A stretch of DNA of 64,000 bases from assembly GCF_023217965.1 (NCBI RefSeq), contig NZ_JALPSC010000002.1:930001-994000 (forward strand). The letters run 5' to 3'. The stretch comes from Prevotella sp. E13-27. GTDB lineage: Bacteria; Bacteroidota; Bacteroidia; Bacteroidales; Bacteroidaceae. The notes below the pieces were generated by a model. It was not told the DNA's origin. It did no database searches and saw only the letters and a program-made list of their open reading frames with translations. Both the position numbers and the translations under genes were made by a program. Positions within the stretch are counted from its first letter, which is position 1; the number at the start of each line of letters is the position of its first letter. Of the stretch, positions 7,401 through 15,302 are shown in pieces.

Positions 7401-9920
7401 GGTCAGACCTTTTTCCTCGTTATCCAAGATGGTACGCTCCGAACCGGGAGCCACGTCGGCCACGCTCTCAATCACAACGCCGTCGCGCAGCACGTCGATC
7501 TTGGTCAGGTTTTCGGTCATCTCGTTACCGTCAATGGTCGTAGTGGGTGCCTCGAAGACGATGGTAGCCTCCACCTTGTTGGGAGTGGGCGTCACCATCA
7601 GGTTGTTCACGGCTGCTGGAGCATTGCCGGCAGCACCGACCTCTATGGTCAGGGTCTTCACCTTCAGGCGCCACTGGTTGGCATTCGAAGTGGCATGGAT
7701 GGCCACGTAGTAGGTGCCAGCCTCGTCAGTCGAGAACGAGCCGCTGAAGTCGGTAAAGTCAGCAGAGGTCACCTCTGTCTCGGCAATCGCCACGGTCGAG
7801 AGACCCTCAACAGTAGCTTCCTTACCCACCTTCACCTCGAACTTCTCAGGATAGCCACTGTTGGCAGCGTTCACAATCACGTTGTAGCCCTTGCCGGCTT
7901 CGAGTTTGATGGGCAGCACCAAGTAGTCGTCGGCAGCTAAAGAGTTGCTATAAGAATAGTTGGCAAAGTTCGATGCGCTCCAGGTCCAGGTCTTGCCGTC
8001 CTCATTGTTGTCGATGACGAAGAAGTCGCCAAACGGAGCCTCAGTGGTGAAGTCGGCCACGTAGGGAGCCGTGATGGGAGCTGCGTCGAGCACGAAGTCA
8101 TCCACATAGAGATAATACTGATTTTTATCTGAGATGGCATGCACGCCAATGAAGTATTCGCCACTCTCGGCTACCGTCAGCTCATTGTTCGACAGGGTAA
8201 TGAAGCTGGCACTGGTAACAACGGTCGTATCAATCACCTGCGCGCCGGCAGCCAGGCCTTCGGCCTCTTTGCTCTTGGCAATCTTCACCTCTAAGCGCTC
8301 AGGATAGCTGGCCGACTGGGCATGGGCAGCGATGCTGAAGGCATACTTCTTGCCAGCCACAAGCTTGATGGCGGGCGAGACGAGCCAGTCGTCGCCCTGG
8401 TTGGTCGAGCTGTATGTGTAGCGTGCCATGCCGCTGTAGAAGGCCCATGTCTTGCCGTCGGCATTGGCATCGATGATCTTGAAGTGCTTCTGCTCAGCAG
8501 CGTCGTCGAAGGTGTTGACGTAGGGCAGCGTCTCTATGACGGAAGGAGCGGGCTCCTCGGCATAGATGGTGAGCGACTCAATGTAGCTGAGATAGTACAT
8601 GCGGTCCTCGGCAGCGTTGAACACGATGAGCTGGTTTGCATCGAGTGTCAGCGTCTTGGCCTCGCTGTCGTAGGTCATGGTGAAGTCCTGCAGGTTGCCG
8701 GTCTCTGAATCGGCACCTACTGCCCAGATAGGCATGGTGCCGCTATACATGCCGACGAACTGGAACTTGCTGAAGGTGACGGTAGTGCCGTCGAGGGTAC
8801 CCTTGATCCAGGCGTCGGGGAAGTTGGACGTCAGTCCGCTGATATATACCTCGTTCCCTACGAATGCAACCATCACGTCGGTAGGAACGGCTGCTGAGCC
8901 AGTGCCCTCGGCATACCAGTCTAAGACCTCGGCGCCGTCGGGCAGCACGATGGGATCGGTAGAAGCAGGCTGATAATTAGGATCAACTGTCCACACGGTA
9001 CCATAGTCGCCATAGCCAGACCATGAGTTGTCATCGTCCCAGTAAACGCCGATGATTTTGTCAGTGCTGCTGCCATCGAGCGTGATGGTGCCGGCCTCGT
9101 CGTCAACGGTGAAGGTGATGTCGCCCTCGCCCTTTATATAGGTGTTGCCGGTGGAAGTGCTCTGGACGTTACCCCAGTATAAGGCCAGCGTAGTAGAATA
9201 GTTGGTATTCCACAACAGCGGCTGGCCACCAGCCACGGTGATGGTGTTGCCATCCTTGGTGCCTTCTACCCAGGAACCCTGGCTATAGTGCGACACGGGG
9301 TTCTTGATATACACCTTGCCGCCTTCGGCCTCAAGAATCGTCACGATACCGCTCTGGTCTTCACTATAGACCGAATTGTTGCTCACATAGAAGGCCGTAC
9401 CGGTACGGTTGTAGTACTTTGTCACGCCCTCACCCGGATCGGTGATGATGCCGTGATCGTCCTTGGTGGGAGCCTTGCGCTGCGCCTTGGCACGTGCCGA
9501 CAGGGCGGTGGTGCCCACCTGCTGGAACTGCTCCACCTTGCGCGCATTTGGCAGTGTGCCACAAGGGGTCTTGCCATTGCCAATGATGCCGCTGCGCGAC
9601 ACGTAAGCCGGAGTCTTGGGAGCCGTCGGCCAGTTATAAACTGCCTCCTCCAGGTGAGCGTCGCTCTTCGAGGGACGCACCTGTGCGGCCTGAGCGGCTA
9701 CTGCCGAAGCAAACTGCTTGCCTTCAGCCACAACCAGCTTCTCGTTGGCCTTAGCTACAGCAGCACGTGCTAAAGCAGCCTCTTTGGCCTGAAGGACCTT
9801 CGGTGCCTTCATCGCAGCACTATACGCGGTTTTCTTTGCCACCACGGTCTGTGCTTCGGCGGGAATTGCGAGCAGCACTGCTGCCACAACTAAAAGAAAA
9901 TAAACAATTCTTTTACCCAT
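4467..9920 (-). CDS. Giant secreted multidomain protein with choice-of-anchor J repeats
   Basis: 1817 residues. A signal peptide (1-24, ending AIPAEAQ) is followed by a region of unknown type to about 460. Three similar choice-of-anchor J (cleaved-adhesin-like) domains lie at about 465-610, 617-765 and 873-1017; each has NADGKTW or NNEDGKTW, GDDWLVSP, GDDYLVSP or ADDYLVLP, and a closing GEYFIGVHA-like strand. Fibronectin-III-like segments separate them. A fourth related domain (about 1235-1390), a CARDB-like segment and a fifth (about 1525-1710) follow. The last 65 residues (VRVYSLDGKYIG to KGTYIIDTKKVVLK) resemble a type IX secretion sorting tail. Likely cell-surface adhesin or binding protein; no protease motif was seen. 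Confidence 0.85.
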   Translation of the reverse strand: MGKRIVYFLLVVAAVLLAIPAEAQTVVAKKTAYSAAMKAPKVLQAKEAALARAAVAKANEKLVVAEGKQFASAVAAQAAQVRPSKSDAHLEEAVYNWPTAPKTPAYVSRSGIIGNGKTPCGTLPNARKVEQFQQVGTTALSARAKAQRKAPTKDDHGIITDPGEGVTKYYNRTGTAFYVSNNSVYSEDQSGIVTILEAEGGKVYIKNPVSHYSQGSWVEGTKDGNTITVAGGQPLLWNTNYSTTLALYWGNVQSTSTGNTYIKGEGDITFTVDDEAGTITLDGSSTDKIIGVYWDDDNSWSGYGDYGTVWTVDPNYQPASTDPIVLPDGAEVLDWYAEGTGSAAVPTDVMVAFVGNEVYISGLTSNFPDAWIKGTLDGTTVTFSKFQFVGMYSGTMPIWAVGADSETGNLQDFTMTYDSEAKTLTLDANQLIVFNAAEDRMYYLSYIESLTIYAEEPAPSVIETLPYVNTFDDAAEQKHFKIIDANADGKTWAFYSGMARYTYSSTNQGDDWLVSPAIKLVAGKKYAFSIAAHAQSASYPERLEVKIAKSKEAEGLAAGAQVIDTTVVTSASFITLSNNELTVAESGEYFIGVHAISDKNQYYLYVDDFVLDAAPITAPYVADFTTEAPFGDFFVIDNNEDGKTWTWSASNFANYSYSNSLAADDYLVLPIKLEAGKGYNVIVNAANSGYPEKFEVKVGKEATVEGLSTVAIAETEVTSADFTDFSGSFSTDEAGTYYVAIHATSNANQWRLKVKTLTIEVGAAGNAPAAVNNLMVTPTPNKVEATIVFEAPTTTIDGNEMTENLTKIDVLRDGVVIESVADVAPGSERTILDNEEKGLTIGTHKYQVIPYNANGIGQKSEEVSVLVTAALSVPYTFDLTVDQTGLFTIIDNNEDGKTWSFNSSIGTMYSYDSTNPGDDYLVSPAFNLEAGKSYKVTVNAKSYNANYTERFEVKVGKEATAEGLNITAISPTEVSSTEADDFEGEFTVDEAGEYFIAIHAISEPENWRLVVNSLTVEKGLDPTAPAAPELTVTPAAEGAKSAKIEVTAPSMTIGSDELTAENLSKIEILRDNELLTTLNVLPGNVAEYTDTDVPDTLHTYQAIPYDKDGNAGKKSEKVTVYVGVDSPADVKNFHVKSTTATSITFAWDAATGAHGGYVDPATMKYEVSTLKLEQSIFGSYLVVDQTIADVTGKTELTIDFPVDEGEQASQYFGISANDGKAATDATLAYSEVLVGAPLDIPLFESFEGTSLHYAWSCNGGLGVSTNSSDEDGVALKLYNNGNSEQVYFILDKVNLMTAANPTLLFDVRSESTDKVYGIGAKDGGEIITLAEADVTAEYTTVKVPLSTISDAERYSTVGLLANIETQSVNQYEDTLIIDNIRIVDLYQYDLAIDMKADTTVQAGSNANIVVKVTNKGENAANGYTVIVKAGEKELMNQTVDEALQPFKSTEFETELPTTIFTEEGDVDIVAKVSFASDQVEDNDLSTATISVKTSKAAQPTNLAATQSEESNVVTLTWVAPNTSASQQADDFSSYANGANATGAIGNWTVVNANGGTKGSLFEDLELPSHGKATAWEVFNLATYGGNSEAFAGADGNVDNNYLISLYNATSEGYVDCDDWLISPELPGVAQTLTFDVKAFNDYGAQTYQVLYSTTGKETADFQLIQEVPDNGGAWSTVSYELPEGTKYFAIRNVTNGDNGFVLAIDNISYLAGGSEPVGYNVYVDEEFVKTATETTATVEFTQTKEYKFSVTAVYPGEVESKPVSVTISLTTGIDQLMATGKSVRVYSLDGKYIGTMSNTKSLKKGTYIIDTKKVVLK

Positions 9921-10016
9921 AATTAAATTGATTTTAGTGAATAATAAAAACGAATAAAAATAACAAATCGATTAGTTTTTGTAAAAAATAATAACAAATT
10001 TAAATTATTTATAGTG

Positions 10017-10048
10017 CAAAAGTATAAAATTATTTTGTATTTAACAAA
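10017..10048 (-). promoter_or_regulatory. Complete Bacteroidetes promoter of the giant secreted protein
   Basis: On the minus strand TTTG (10045-10048), 20 bases, then TACTTTTG (10017-10024): an exact fit to TTTG-N20-TAnnTTTG. The leader to the ATG at 9920 is about 90 bases and very A/T-rich. Confidence 0.75.
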
Positions 10049-10095
10049 TTTATAGACTCGTTACAACATAAATTAACACTAAAACCTATCCACGC

Positions 10096-10140
10096 TTTTT
10101 TATAACGACCACGGATTATTTTTTTATAACGACCACGGAT
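10096..10140. repeat. Two direct 21-base repeats
   Basis: A run of six T followed by ATAACGACCACGGAT occurs at 10096-10116 and again at 10120-10140, and is followed by further short ACGGAT repeats. Purpose unknown. It lies in the debris-filled gap between 9921 and 10586. Confidence 0.7.
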
Positions 10141-10246
10141 GAAACGGATTTAACGGATTCTGAACTGCGCATGGCTGATTCATCAGCTATCAATGGACCT
10201 GTCCGCTTGTGACTGGTCCATTTTTTCTGCAATTGATTTTTACTAT

Positions 10247-10336
10247 CACATCCTGCAATTACCTATAAGTTGTTTGCCCAGCTCATAGGCATTCTGCAGG
10301 TCGGTAGCGAAATGCTCGTCACGAAACCTTCGTTTC
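10247..10336 (-). pseudogene. C-terminal remnant of an NADPH-dependent FMN reductase
   Basis: An open frame of 29 residues ending at 10247 contains FRDEHFATDLQNAYELGKQL. It aligns with the end of the FMN reductase at 53945 (RDTQFPIDLEKAFELGKRL). No start codon or upstream domain is present. It is debris rather than a gene. Confidence 0.6.
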
Positions 10337-10438
10337 TACCTAAATTCCGTAGCTCTTTAGTTTAACTTTGTTATAAGTTCCTGAGCACAGGGCAGCTCAT
10401 GGCAGGAGCGTCGTACGACCTTGACTTCGACCATCAGT

Positions 10439-10588
10439 TCATAGAGACAGAGCAGTCGCAGGTGCCGTTGCCGCGATGACTGCGGTCTCGCTGGCTAAGG
10501 CTGCCGCCACATTCTGCACCTTCAGGGCTGCACGCTGGAAGTCGGCAAAGCCGAAGGGCTTCAGCAGATAGTCAACGGCATCGACCTT
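10439..10588 (-). pseudogene. Fragment of a LytTR-type response regulator receiver domain
   Basis: The 49-residue frame starts KVDAVDYLLKPFGFADFQRA. DYLLKPF is the lysine-proline motif at the end of receiver domains, and the preceding AVD is typical of LytTR regulators in Bacteroidetes. The phosphoacceptor half and the LytTR DNA-binding domain are absent. It abuts the stop of the exporter permease at 10587, so it marks a recombination joint. Confidence 0.6.
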
Positions 10589-11624
10589 ATGAATTCTTCT
10601 TATAGCTCTGCACAGCCCAACAGCCCATCAGCGTACCGATGCCAGCAAGGGCTAAGACCTGATGGGCAGTTTCGTGCAGTCCACCTCCACGGATAAAGAC
10701 GGTGCGGATGGCATCAATGAAGTAGTGCATGGGGTTGATATAGGTGGTCAGATAAGCCCACTGGGGCATGGAGCGCGTGGGGGTGAATAGTCCCGAGAGC
10801 AACATGATGCTCACCACAAAGAACCACATCACGAACATGGCCTGCTGCATGGTGTCGGAGTAGTTGGACACGATGAGTCCGAAAGAAGAGAAGAACAGCG
10901 CCAGCAACATGGCAAGCACGTAGATGAGCCACACGGGACCAGCAGGCGTGATGCCATAGACGAGCCACGCCAGCAGCAAGCACACGGTGATGACAAACAG
11001 CGCGATGAGCCAGTAAGGAATGAGTTTGGCAAGGATGAACGACCACTTGGAGACGGGTGTGACATTGATCTGTTCGATGGTGCCAGCCTCTTTTTCGCCG
11101 ACGATGTTAAGTGTGGGCAGGAAGCCCGTCATCAGCATCATCACAATGGCAAAGAGGGCCGGAATCATGAAGAGTTTGTAGTTCTGTTGCTTATTGTAGA
11201 GGGTAAGCACGGAAGCGGCTGAGAGCGTTGAGACAGGAGCACTGACTATCTGCGAGAGATAGGCGCTGCCCATTGAGCCCTTGGTGCCGTTGACGGCATT
11301 GGCAGCAATGAGATACTTGCCATTGCGAATCTCGAGGATAACGTCGGCCCTACCCTTTTCAATGTCCTTTACCGCTTCAGCATAGGTAGCCTTCTGTCCA
11401 CCGAAAATGAAATAGTTGGAGGCAGCAATCTGCTGTATCAATCGCTGCGACTCCACGGTGTGGTCGATGTCAACCACATCTACCACGATGTTCTTCACCT
11501 CCATCTGCATCACCCACGGCATCACACACATGATCACGATGGGGAACATGATGATGAGTTTGGGCAGAAACGCATTACGACGTATCTGCAGGAACTCCTT
11601 TTGTATGAGATATTTCAGTGTCAT
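10587..11624 (-). CDS. ABC-2 type transporter permease (last gene of exporter operon)
   Basis: 345 residues with the ABC-2 export permease layout: one N-terminal membrane helix (KLIIMFPIVIMCVMPWVM), an extracytoplasmic domain of about 140 residues, then five or six helices starting at about 165. The conserved GEKEAGTIEQINVTPVS segment before the second helix is typical of YhhJ/YbhR-type permeases. It forms the inner-membrane pore together with the permease encoded just upstream, from which it is separated by five bases. Drug or metabolite efflux is inferred from context. Confidence 0.9.
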   Translation of the reverse strand: MTLKYLIQKEFLQIRRNAFLPKLIIMFPIVIMCVMPWVMQMEVKNIVVDVVDIDHTVESQRLIQQIAASNYFIFGGQKATYAEAVKDIEKGRADVILEIRNGKYLIAANAVNGTKGSMGSAYLSQIVSAPVSTLSAASVLTLYNKQQNYKLFMIPALFAIVMMLMTGFLPTLNIVGEKEAGTIEQINVTPVSKWSFILAKLIPYWLIALFVITVCLLLAWLVYGITPAGPVWLIYVLAMLLALFFSSFGLIVSNYSDTMQQAMFVMWFFVVSIMLLSGLFTPTRSMPQWAYLTTYINPMHYFIDAIRTVFIRGGGLHETAHQVLALAGIGTLMGCWAVQSYKKNS

Positions 11625-11629
11625 ATCAG

Positions 11630-12814
11630 TTACTCCAATCTTACATTAAACTTCTTCAGCGCGATGGCGAGCAGCACCACCGTCATAACTGCCAGCACAG
11701 CTACCTCGTGAGCCACTTCGCCAATGCCCACACCCATAATCATCAACTTGCGCATAGTCTCGATATAATAGCGTGGCGGCACGATAGCCGATATCCATTG
11801 CAGGATAGTTGGCATCGATTCAACAGGAAACAGCATGCCCGACAGCATCACCACAGGCATCAACAGCACCATAGCTGACAGCAGCAGGGCCACAAGTTGC
11901 GTCTGTGCCACGTTGGAAATGAGCAGTCCCAGCGAGAGTGCTAGCAGGATATAGAGGGTACTCACAGCCAGAATCCAGAACAGCGAACCAGCAAGGGGCA
12001 CACCCAGCACGAAACGCGCCATCAGCAGGATGGTGATGAGGATGGCGAAGGCCAGTACCAGATAGGGCACTGCCTTAGCGATGATTACCATCAAGGGGCG
12101 CACAGGCGATACGAGCAGTACCTCCATCGTTCCTTTCTCTTTCTCGCGGACAATCGATATCGAGGTCATCATGGCACAGATGAGCATCAGCAGCATACCC
12201 ATGATGGCAGGCACGAAATTATAGGCTGACTTCATCTGAGGGTTGTAGAGGAGCCTCACCCCCAGCCCCGGCCTCACCCCTAACCCCTCTCCAAGGGGCG
12301 AGGGGAACTTGAAGGGCGAGGGGAGTGAATAGTGTTTGCCGTCAACTGGCTGAGACAGTATGCTTTGGGCGTATGTAGTCCATTGCTGAGCCATATTGGG
12401 GTCGCTACCGTCAACCATGATTTGCCACTGAAGGTTACTACTCCCCTCGCCCTTCAAGTTCCCCTCGCCCCTTGGAGAGGGGTTAGGGGTGAGGCCGGGG
12501 CTGGGGGTGAGGCTCATATCGGCCTTCTGACTGCGGATGAGTTGTTCGGCTTCCCGTGGGGTGTTCACAGTCTGCGTGATGACAAAATATTCCGATTGTG
12601 CCAATCGTTCTACGGCCTGCTGCGTACGGGGCGACATCTCTGACGTGACCACCACCGTGCGCACATTTTTCACATCGGTGGTGATGGCAAAGCCGAAGAG
12701 CAACATCATCACCACAGGCATGCCGAAGAGTATCAGCATCGTACGCTTGTCGCGCAGAATATGCTTGGTTTCCTTGATTACAAATGCTATAAATTGTTTC
12801 ATTTCTCTAAACAC
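11630..12814 (-). CDS. ABC-2 type transporter permease carrying two in-frame repeat insertions
   Basis: 394 residues. It has an N-terminal helix (TMLILFGMPVVMMLLFGFAI), an outer loop, then helices from about 205 including KEKGTMEVLLVSPVRP, the usual ABC-2 segment. The outer loop is enlarged by two translated copies of a GC-rich repeat: LTPSPGLTPNPSPRGEG near residue 100 and FPSPLGEGLGVRPGLGVR near residue 175. Both preserve the frame and lie in the periplasmic loop, where they may be tolerated. It sits between the double ATPase gene (14 bases upstream) and the second permease. Confidence 0.9.
   Translation of the reverse strand: MFREMKQFIAFVIKETKHILRDKRTMLILFGMPVVMMLLFGFAITTDVKNVRTVVVTSEMSPRTQQAVERLAQSEYFVITQTVNTPREAEQLIRSQKADMSLTPSPGLTPNPSPRGEGNLKGEGSSNLQWQIMVDGSDPNMAQQWTTYAQSILSQPVDGKHYSLPSPFKFPSPLGEGLGVRPGLGVRLLYNPQMKSAYNFVPAIMGMLLMLICAMMTSISIVREKEKGTMEVLLVSPVRPLMVIIAKAVPYLVLAFAILITILLMARFVLGVPLAGSLFWILAVSTLYILLALSLGLLISNVAQTQLVALLLSAMVLLMPVVMLSGMLFPVESMPTILQWISAIVPPRYYIETMRKLMIMGVGIGEVAHEVAVLAVMTVVLLAIALKKFNVRLE
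12254..12325 (+). repeat. 72-base composite family 1 element, left arm of perfect inverted repeat
   Basis: Identical over 72 bases to the reverse complement of 12441-12512. It looks like one 36-base element nested in another, since the CCTCACCCC head and the GGGCGAGGGGA tail each occur twice. It is translated on the minus strand inside the permease. Confidence 0.9.
12441..12512 (-). repeat. 72-base composite family 1 element, right arm of perfect inverted repeat
   Basis: Exact inverse of 12254-12325, with 115 bases between the arms. Translated as LTPSPGLTPNPSPRGEG. Both orientations of the element leave an open frame. Confidence 0.9.
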
Positions 12815-12828
12815 TAAACTCTAAACAC

Positions 12829-14343
12829 TCAACTATCACTACGGCTAGCCTGGCGGGCCAGATAGGTAAACACGTGATCCATATCGGGTTGGTGGAAACG
12901 TTGTTTCAGTTCGTCTGGTGTACCCAGTGCACTGATCTTGCCGTCCACCATGATTGAGATGCGGTCACAATACTCCGCCTCGTCCATATAATGGGTGGTC
13001 ACAAAGACCGTGATGCCACGATGGGCTGCGTCGTAGATGAGCTCCCAGAACTGGCGGCGCGTAGCGGGATCGACACCACCTGTGGGTTCGTCGAGGAACA
13101 CCACACCTGGGTCATGGAAGATAGAGACTGAGAAGGCCAGCTTCTGCTTCCAACCTAAGGGCAACGAACCCACCAAGTCATCGCGATGGTCTTCAAACTT
13201 CAACTGCCGCAGCACCTCGTTCATCTTACGCTTCACCTCGTCGGGTTTCATGCCGTAGATACCAGCAAAGAGACGAATATTCTCGGCAACAGTCAAGTCT
13301 TCGTAGAGCGAGAACCGCTGCGACATATAACCGATATGCTTCTTTATCTGCTCATATTCCGTGCGGATGTCAAAGCCTACCACCCTACCCGTTCCGCTGG
13401 TGGGCTGGTTCAGGCCTGTCAGCATGTGCATAGCCGTCGTCTTGCCGGCACCGTTGGCACCCAGGAATCCGAATATCTCGCCCCTCTTAACGCTGAATGA
13501 AATATCGTCGACGGCATGGAAATCGCCAAAGGCTTTAACCAGATGTTCTACTTCGATGACGTTATCTTCTTTCACTTCTGCAATCTTCTCGTGTTCAATG
13601 CCTGACGGATTGAAGATACTGGCAAACTGGGTGAGGATATCATCGGGAGTGCCAATACCGCGCACCTTCCCTTGGTCCAGAAAAGCGACGCGCTCGCAAC
13701 AACGCACCTCGTCGAGATAAGGCGTTGAAGCCACAATGGTGATACCACTTTCCTTCAGCATCAGCAGCATCTCCCACAGCTCCTTACGGCTCACGGGGTC
13801 AACACCCGTGGTGGGCTCGTCGAGGAAGAGCACACTGGGTTGGTGTACCAATGCACACGAGAGCGCCAGCTTCTGCTTCATACCTCCCGAGAGAGCCCCT
13901 GCCTTACGGTCTTTGAAGCGTTCTATCTGCGAGTATATGGCTTTGATGGAGTCGTAGCCTTCATCAACAGTCGTTCCGAAAAGCGTGGCAAAGAAGTTCA
14001 AGTTCTCCTCGATAGTGAGATCCTGATAGAGCGAGAACTTGCCTGGCATATACCCCACCCTGCTACGCACCTCACGCATCTGCTTCACCACATCGTGGCC
14101 ATCTACCGCCGCCGTACCAGCATCAGGCAGTAATAGTGAACAGAGGATGCGAAACATCGATGTCTTGCCGGCTCCATCGGGGCCTATCAGTCCGAAGACC
14201 TCACCCTGGCCGACAGAAAACGACACATCGTCGAGTGCCTGAATAGGAGCCTCACCCCCAGCCCCTCTCCAAAGGGCGAGGGGAGTTGTTGCTTCTTTAC
14301 CGTAGCTTTTGCTGACGTTTTTAACAATGATTGCTTCATTCAT
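12829..14343 (-). CDS. ABC exporter ATPase with two nucleotide-binding domains (YbhF-like)
   Basis: 504 residues. NBD1 has Walker A GPDGAGKT, signature LSGGMKQKLAL and Walker B VLFLDEPTTGVD. NBD2, from about 265, has GANGAGKT, a degenerate signature (SLPLGWKQKL instead of LSGG) and VVFLDEPTGGVD. The tandem layout matches YbhF/RbbA-type exporters, where the protein powers two ABC-2 permeases. The substituted LSGG in NBD2 suggests asymmetric hydrolysis (inference). Residues of about 19-34 (TTPLALWRGAGGEAP) are a translated family 1 repeat in front of the first strand. Confidence 0.92.
   Translation of the reverse strand: MNEAIIVKNVSKSYGKEATTPLALWRGAGGEAPIQALDDVSFSVGQGEVFGLIGPDGAGKTSMFRILCSLLLPDAGTAAVDGHDVVKQMREVRSRVGYMPGKFSLYQDLTIEENLNFFATLFGTTVDEGYDSIKAIYSQIERFKDRKAGALSGGMKQKLALSCALVHQPSVLFLDEPTTGVDPVSRKELWEMLLMLKESGITIVASTPYLDEVRCCERVAFLDQGKVRGIGTPDDILTQFASIFNPSGIEHEKIAEVKEDNVIEVEHLVKAFGDFHAVDDISFSVKRGEIFGFLGANGAGKTTAMHMLTGLNQPTSGTGRVVGFDIRTEYEQIKKHIGYMSQRFSLYEDLTVAENIRLFAGIYGMKPDEVKRKMNEVLRQLKFEDHRDDLVGSLPLGWKQKLAFSVSIFHDPGVVFLDEPTGGVDPATRRQFWELIYDAAHRGITVFVTTHYMDEAEYCDRISIMVDGKISALGTPDELKQRFHQPDMDHVFTYLARQASRSDS
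14250..14285 (+). repeat. Family 1 element inside the ATPase gene
   Basis: 36 bases, CCTCACCCCCAGCCCCTCTC to GGCGAGGGGAG. Read in the host frame on the minus strand as PLALWRGAGGEA, a third translation frame of the same repeat, again without a stop. Confidence 0.9.
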
Positions 14344-14368
14344 CGCTATCTATTTTCGAAGGAATTGT

Positions 14369-15298
14369 CTATTTACTCCCCTCGCCCTTTGGAGAGGGGT
14401 CGGGGGTGAGGCCCTTCAACTCGCCGTACATACCAATCTTCACGAATCCGTCGTTACGGATAGCTACCTTGACGGCATACACTAGATCGGCACGTTCATC
14501 GTCAGTGAGGATAGTCTTGGGTGTAAACTCCGAACGAGACGATATCCAACTGATGGTGCCTGCATACTCTTTGCGTTGACCATCACCGTAGTCGGCAAAC
14601 ACCTTTACCTGTTGACCAATCTTGATGTTCTGCAACTGGGCAGAAGTGACGTAGGCACGCAGGTGCATTGACTCGGTATCGGCTATCTTAAACAGCGGTT
14701 TACCCACACTCACAAACTCACCTCGCTCCACATATTTCTCGAGCACAGTACCCTTTGTGGGAGTCATGATGTGACACTTTCGTAACATATCCTGCAACTG
14801 TGCCTTCTGCACATCGGCAGCAGCCGTCTGCTTGTCGAGGGCTTGCGTGCTGGTGTTCAGCGATGATATCTGCGCATCCAGTTGCTTCTGCAGCACCTTC
14901 ACCTGACTCGTGGCATCGTCGAGCATCTTCGAGGGCGCTGCCCCGTCAGCCACTAACTCACGGTAGCGCTGCTCGTCCTGCCGGGCCTTAGCCAACTGCT
15001 GGCGTGTGGCAGCTATCTGGCGTTCCATATCGGGTTTCTGACTCTGATACACCGCTTTGGTAGCGTCCATCTGCTGAATCTTCAGCCACGTCTGCGTGGT
15101 GTCAATAAGTCCCACCTCTCGGGCTGCCTCCATCTTGTCGCCCTCGTTCACGTCAAACGACAGCAATGCCCCACTCTGTTCGGCAAACACGGTCGTCTCG
15201 GTAGCCTCGAACGTGCCCGTTGCATCGTATTCTTTCTCGTTGTTTCCGCAGGCTGTCATCATCAGCGCCACACCTGCCAATACATATATCTTTTTCAT
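14369..15298 (-). CDS. HlyD/YbhG-type membrane fusion lipoprotein of the exporter
   Basis: 309 residues. Residues 1-17 are a lipoprotein signal ending LMMTAC. A barrel-sandwich half motif (ATETTVFAEQSGALLSFDVNEGDKM) is followed by a coiled-coil hairpin at about 75-165, the second half motif (PTKGTVLEKYVERGEFV) and a beta-barrel domain (LRAYVTSAQLQNIKIGQQVKV). It bridges the inner-membrane ABC complex and the TolC protein. The C-terminal LTPDPSPKGEGSK is a translated family 1 repeat. It lies 25 bases before the ATPase and 4 after the TolC gene, so it is clearly co-transcribed. Confidence 0.92.
   Translation of the reverse strand: MKKIYVLAGVALMMTACGNNEKEYDATGTFEATETTVFAEQSGALLSFDVNEGDKMEAAREVGLIDTTQTWLKIQQMDATKAVYQSQKPDMERQIAATRQQLAKARQDEQRYRELVADGAAPSKMLDDATSQVKVLQKQLDAQISSLNTSTQALDKQTAAADVQKAQLQDMLRKCHIMTPTKGTVLEKYVERGEFVSVGKPLFKIADTESMHLRAYVTSAQLQNIKIGQQVKVFADYGDGQRKEYAGTISWISSRSEFTPKTILTDDERADLVYAVKVAIRNDGFVKIGMYGELKGLTPDPSPKGEGSK
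14376..14411 (-). repeat. Family 1 element at the 3' end of the HlyD gene
   Basis: 36 bases, inverse orientation to the copy 90 bases downstream at 14250. It gives the last residues of the lipoprotein (LTPDPSPKGEGS), exactly as copy 1 does for the flavodoxin. Confidence 0.9.
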
Positions 15299-15302
15299 AT
15301 GC

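Noticed and set aside
4437..9773. Many plus-strand open frames opposite the giant secreted protein
   Set aside because: They are antisense shadows of a codon-biased gene; no -7 boxes, signals or family similarity.
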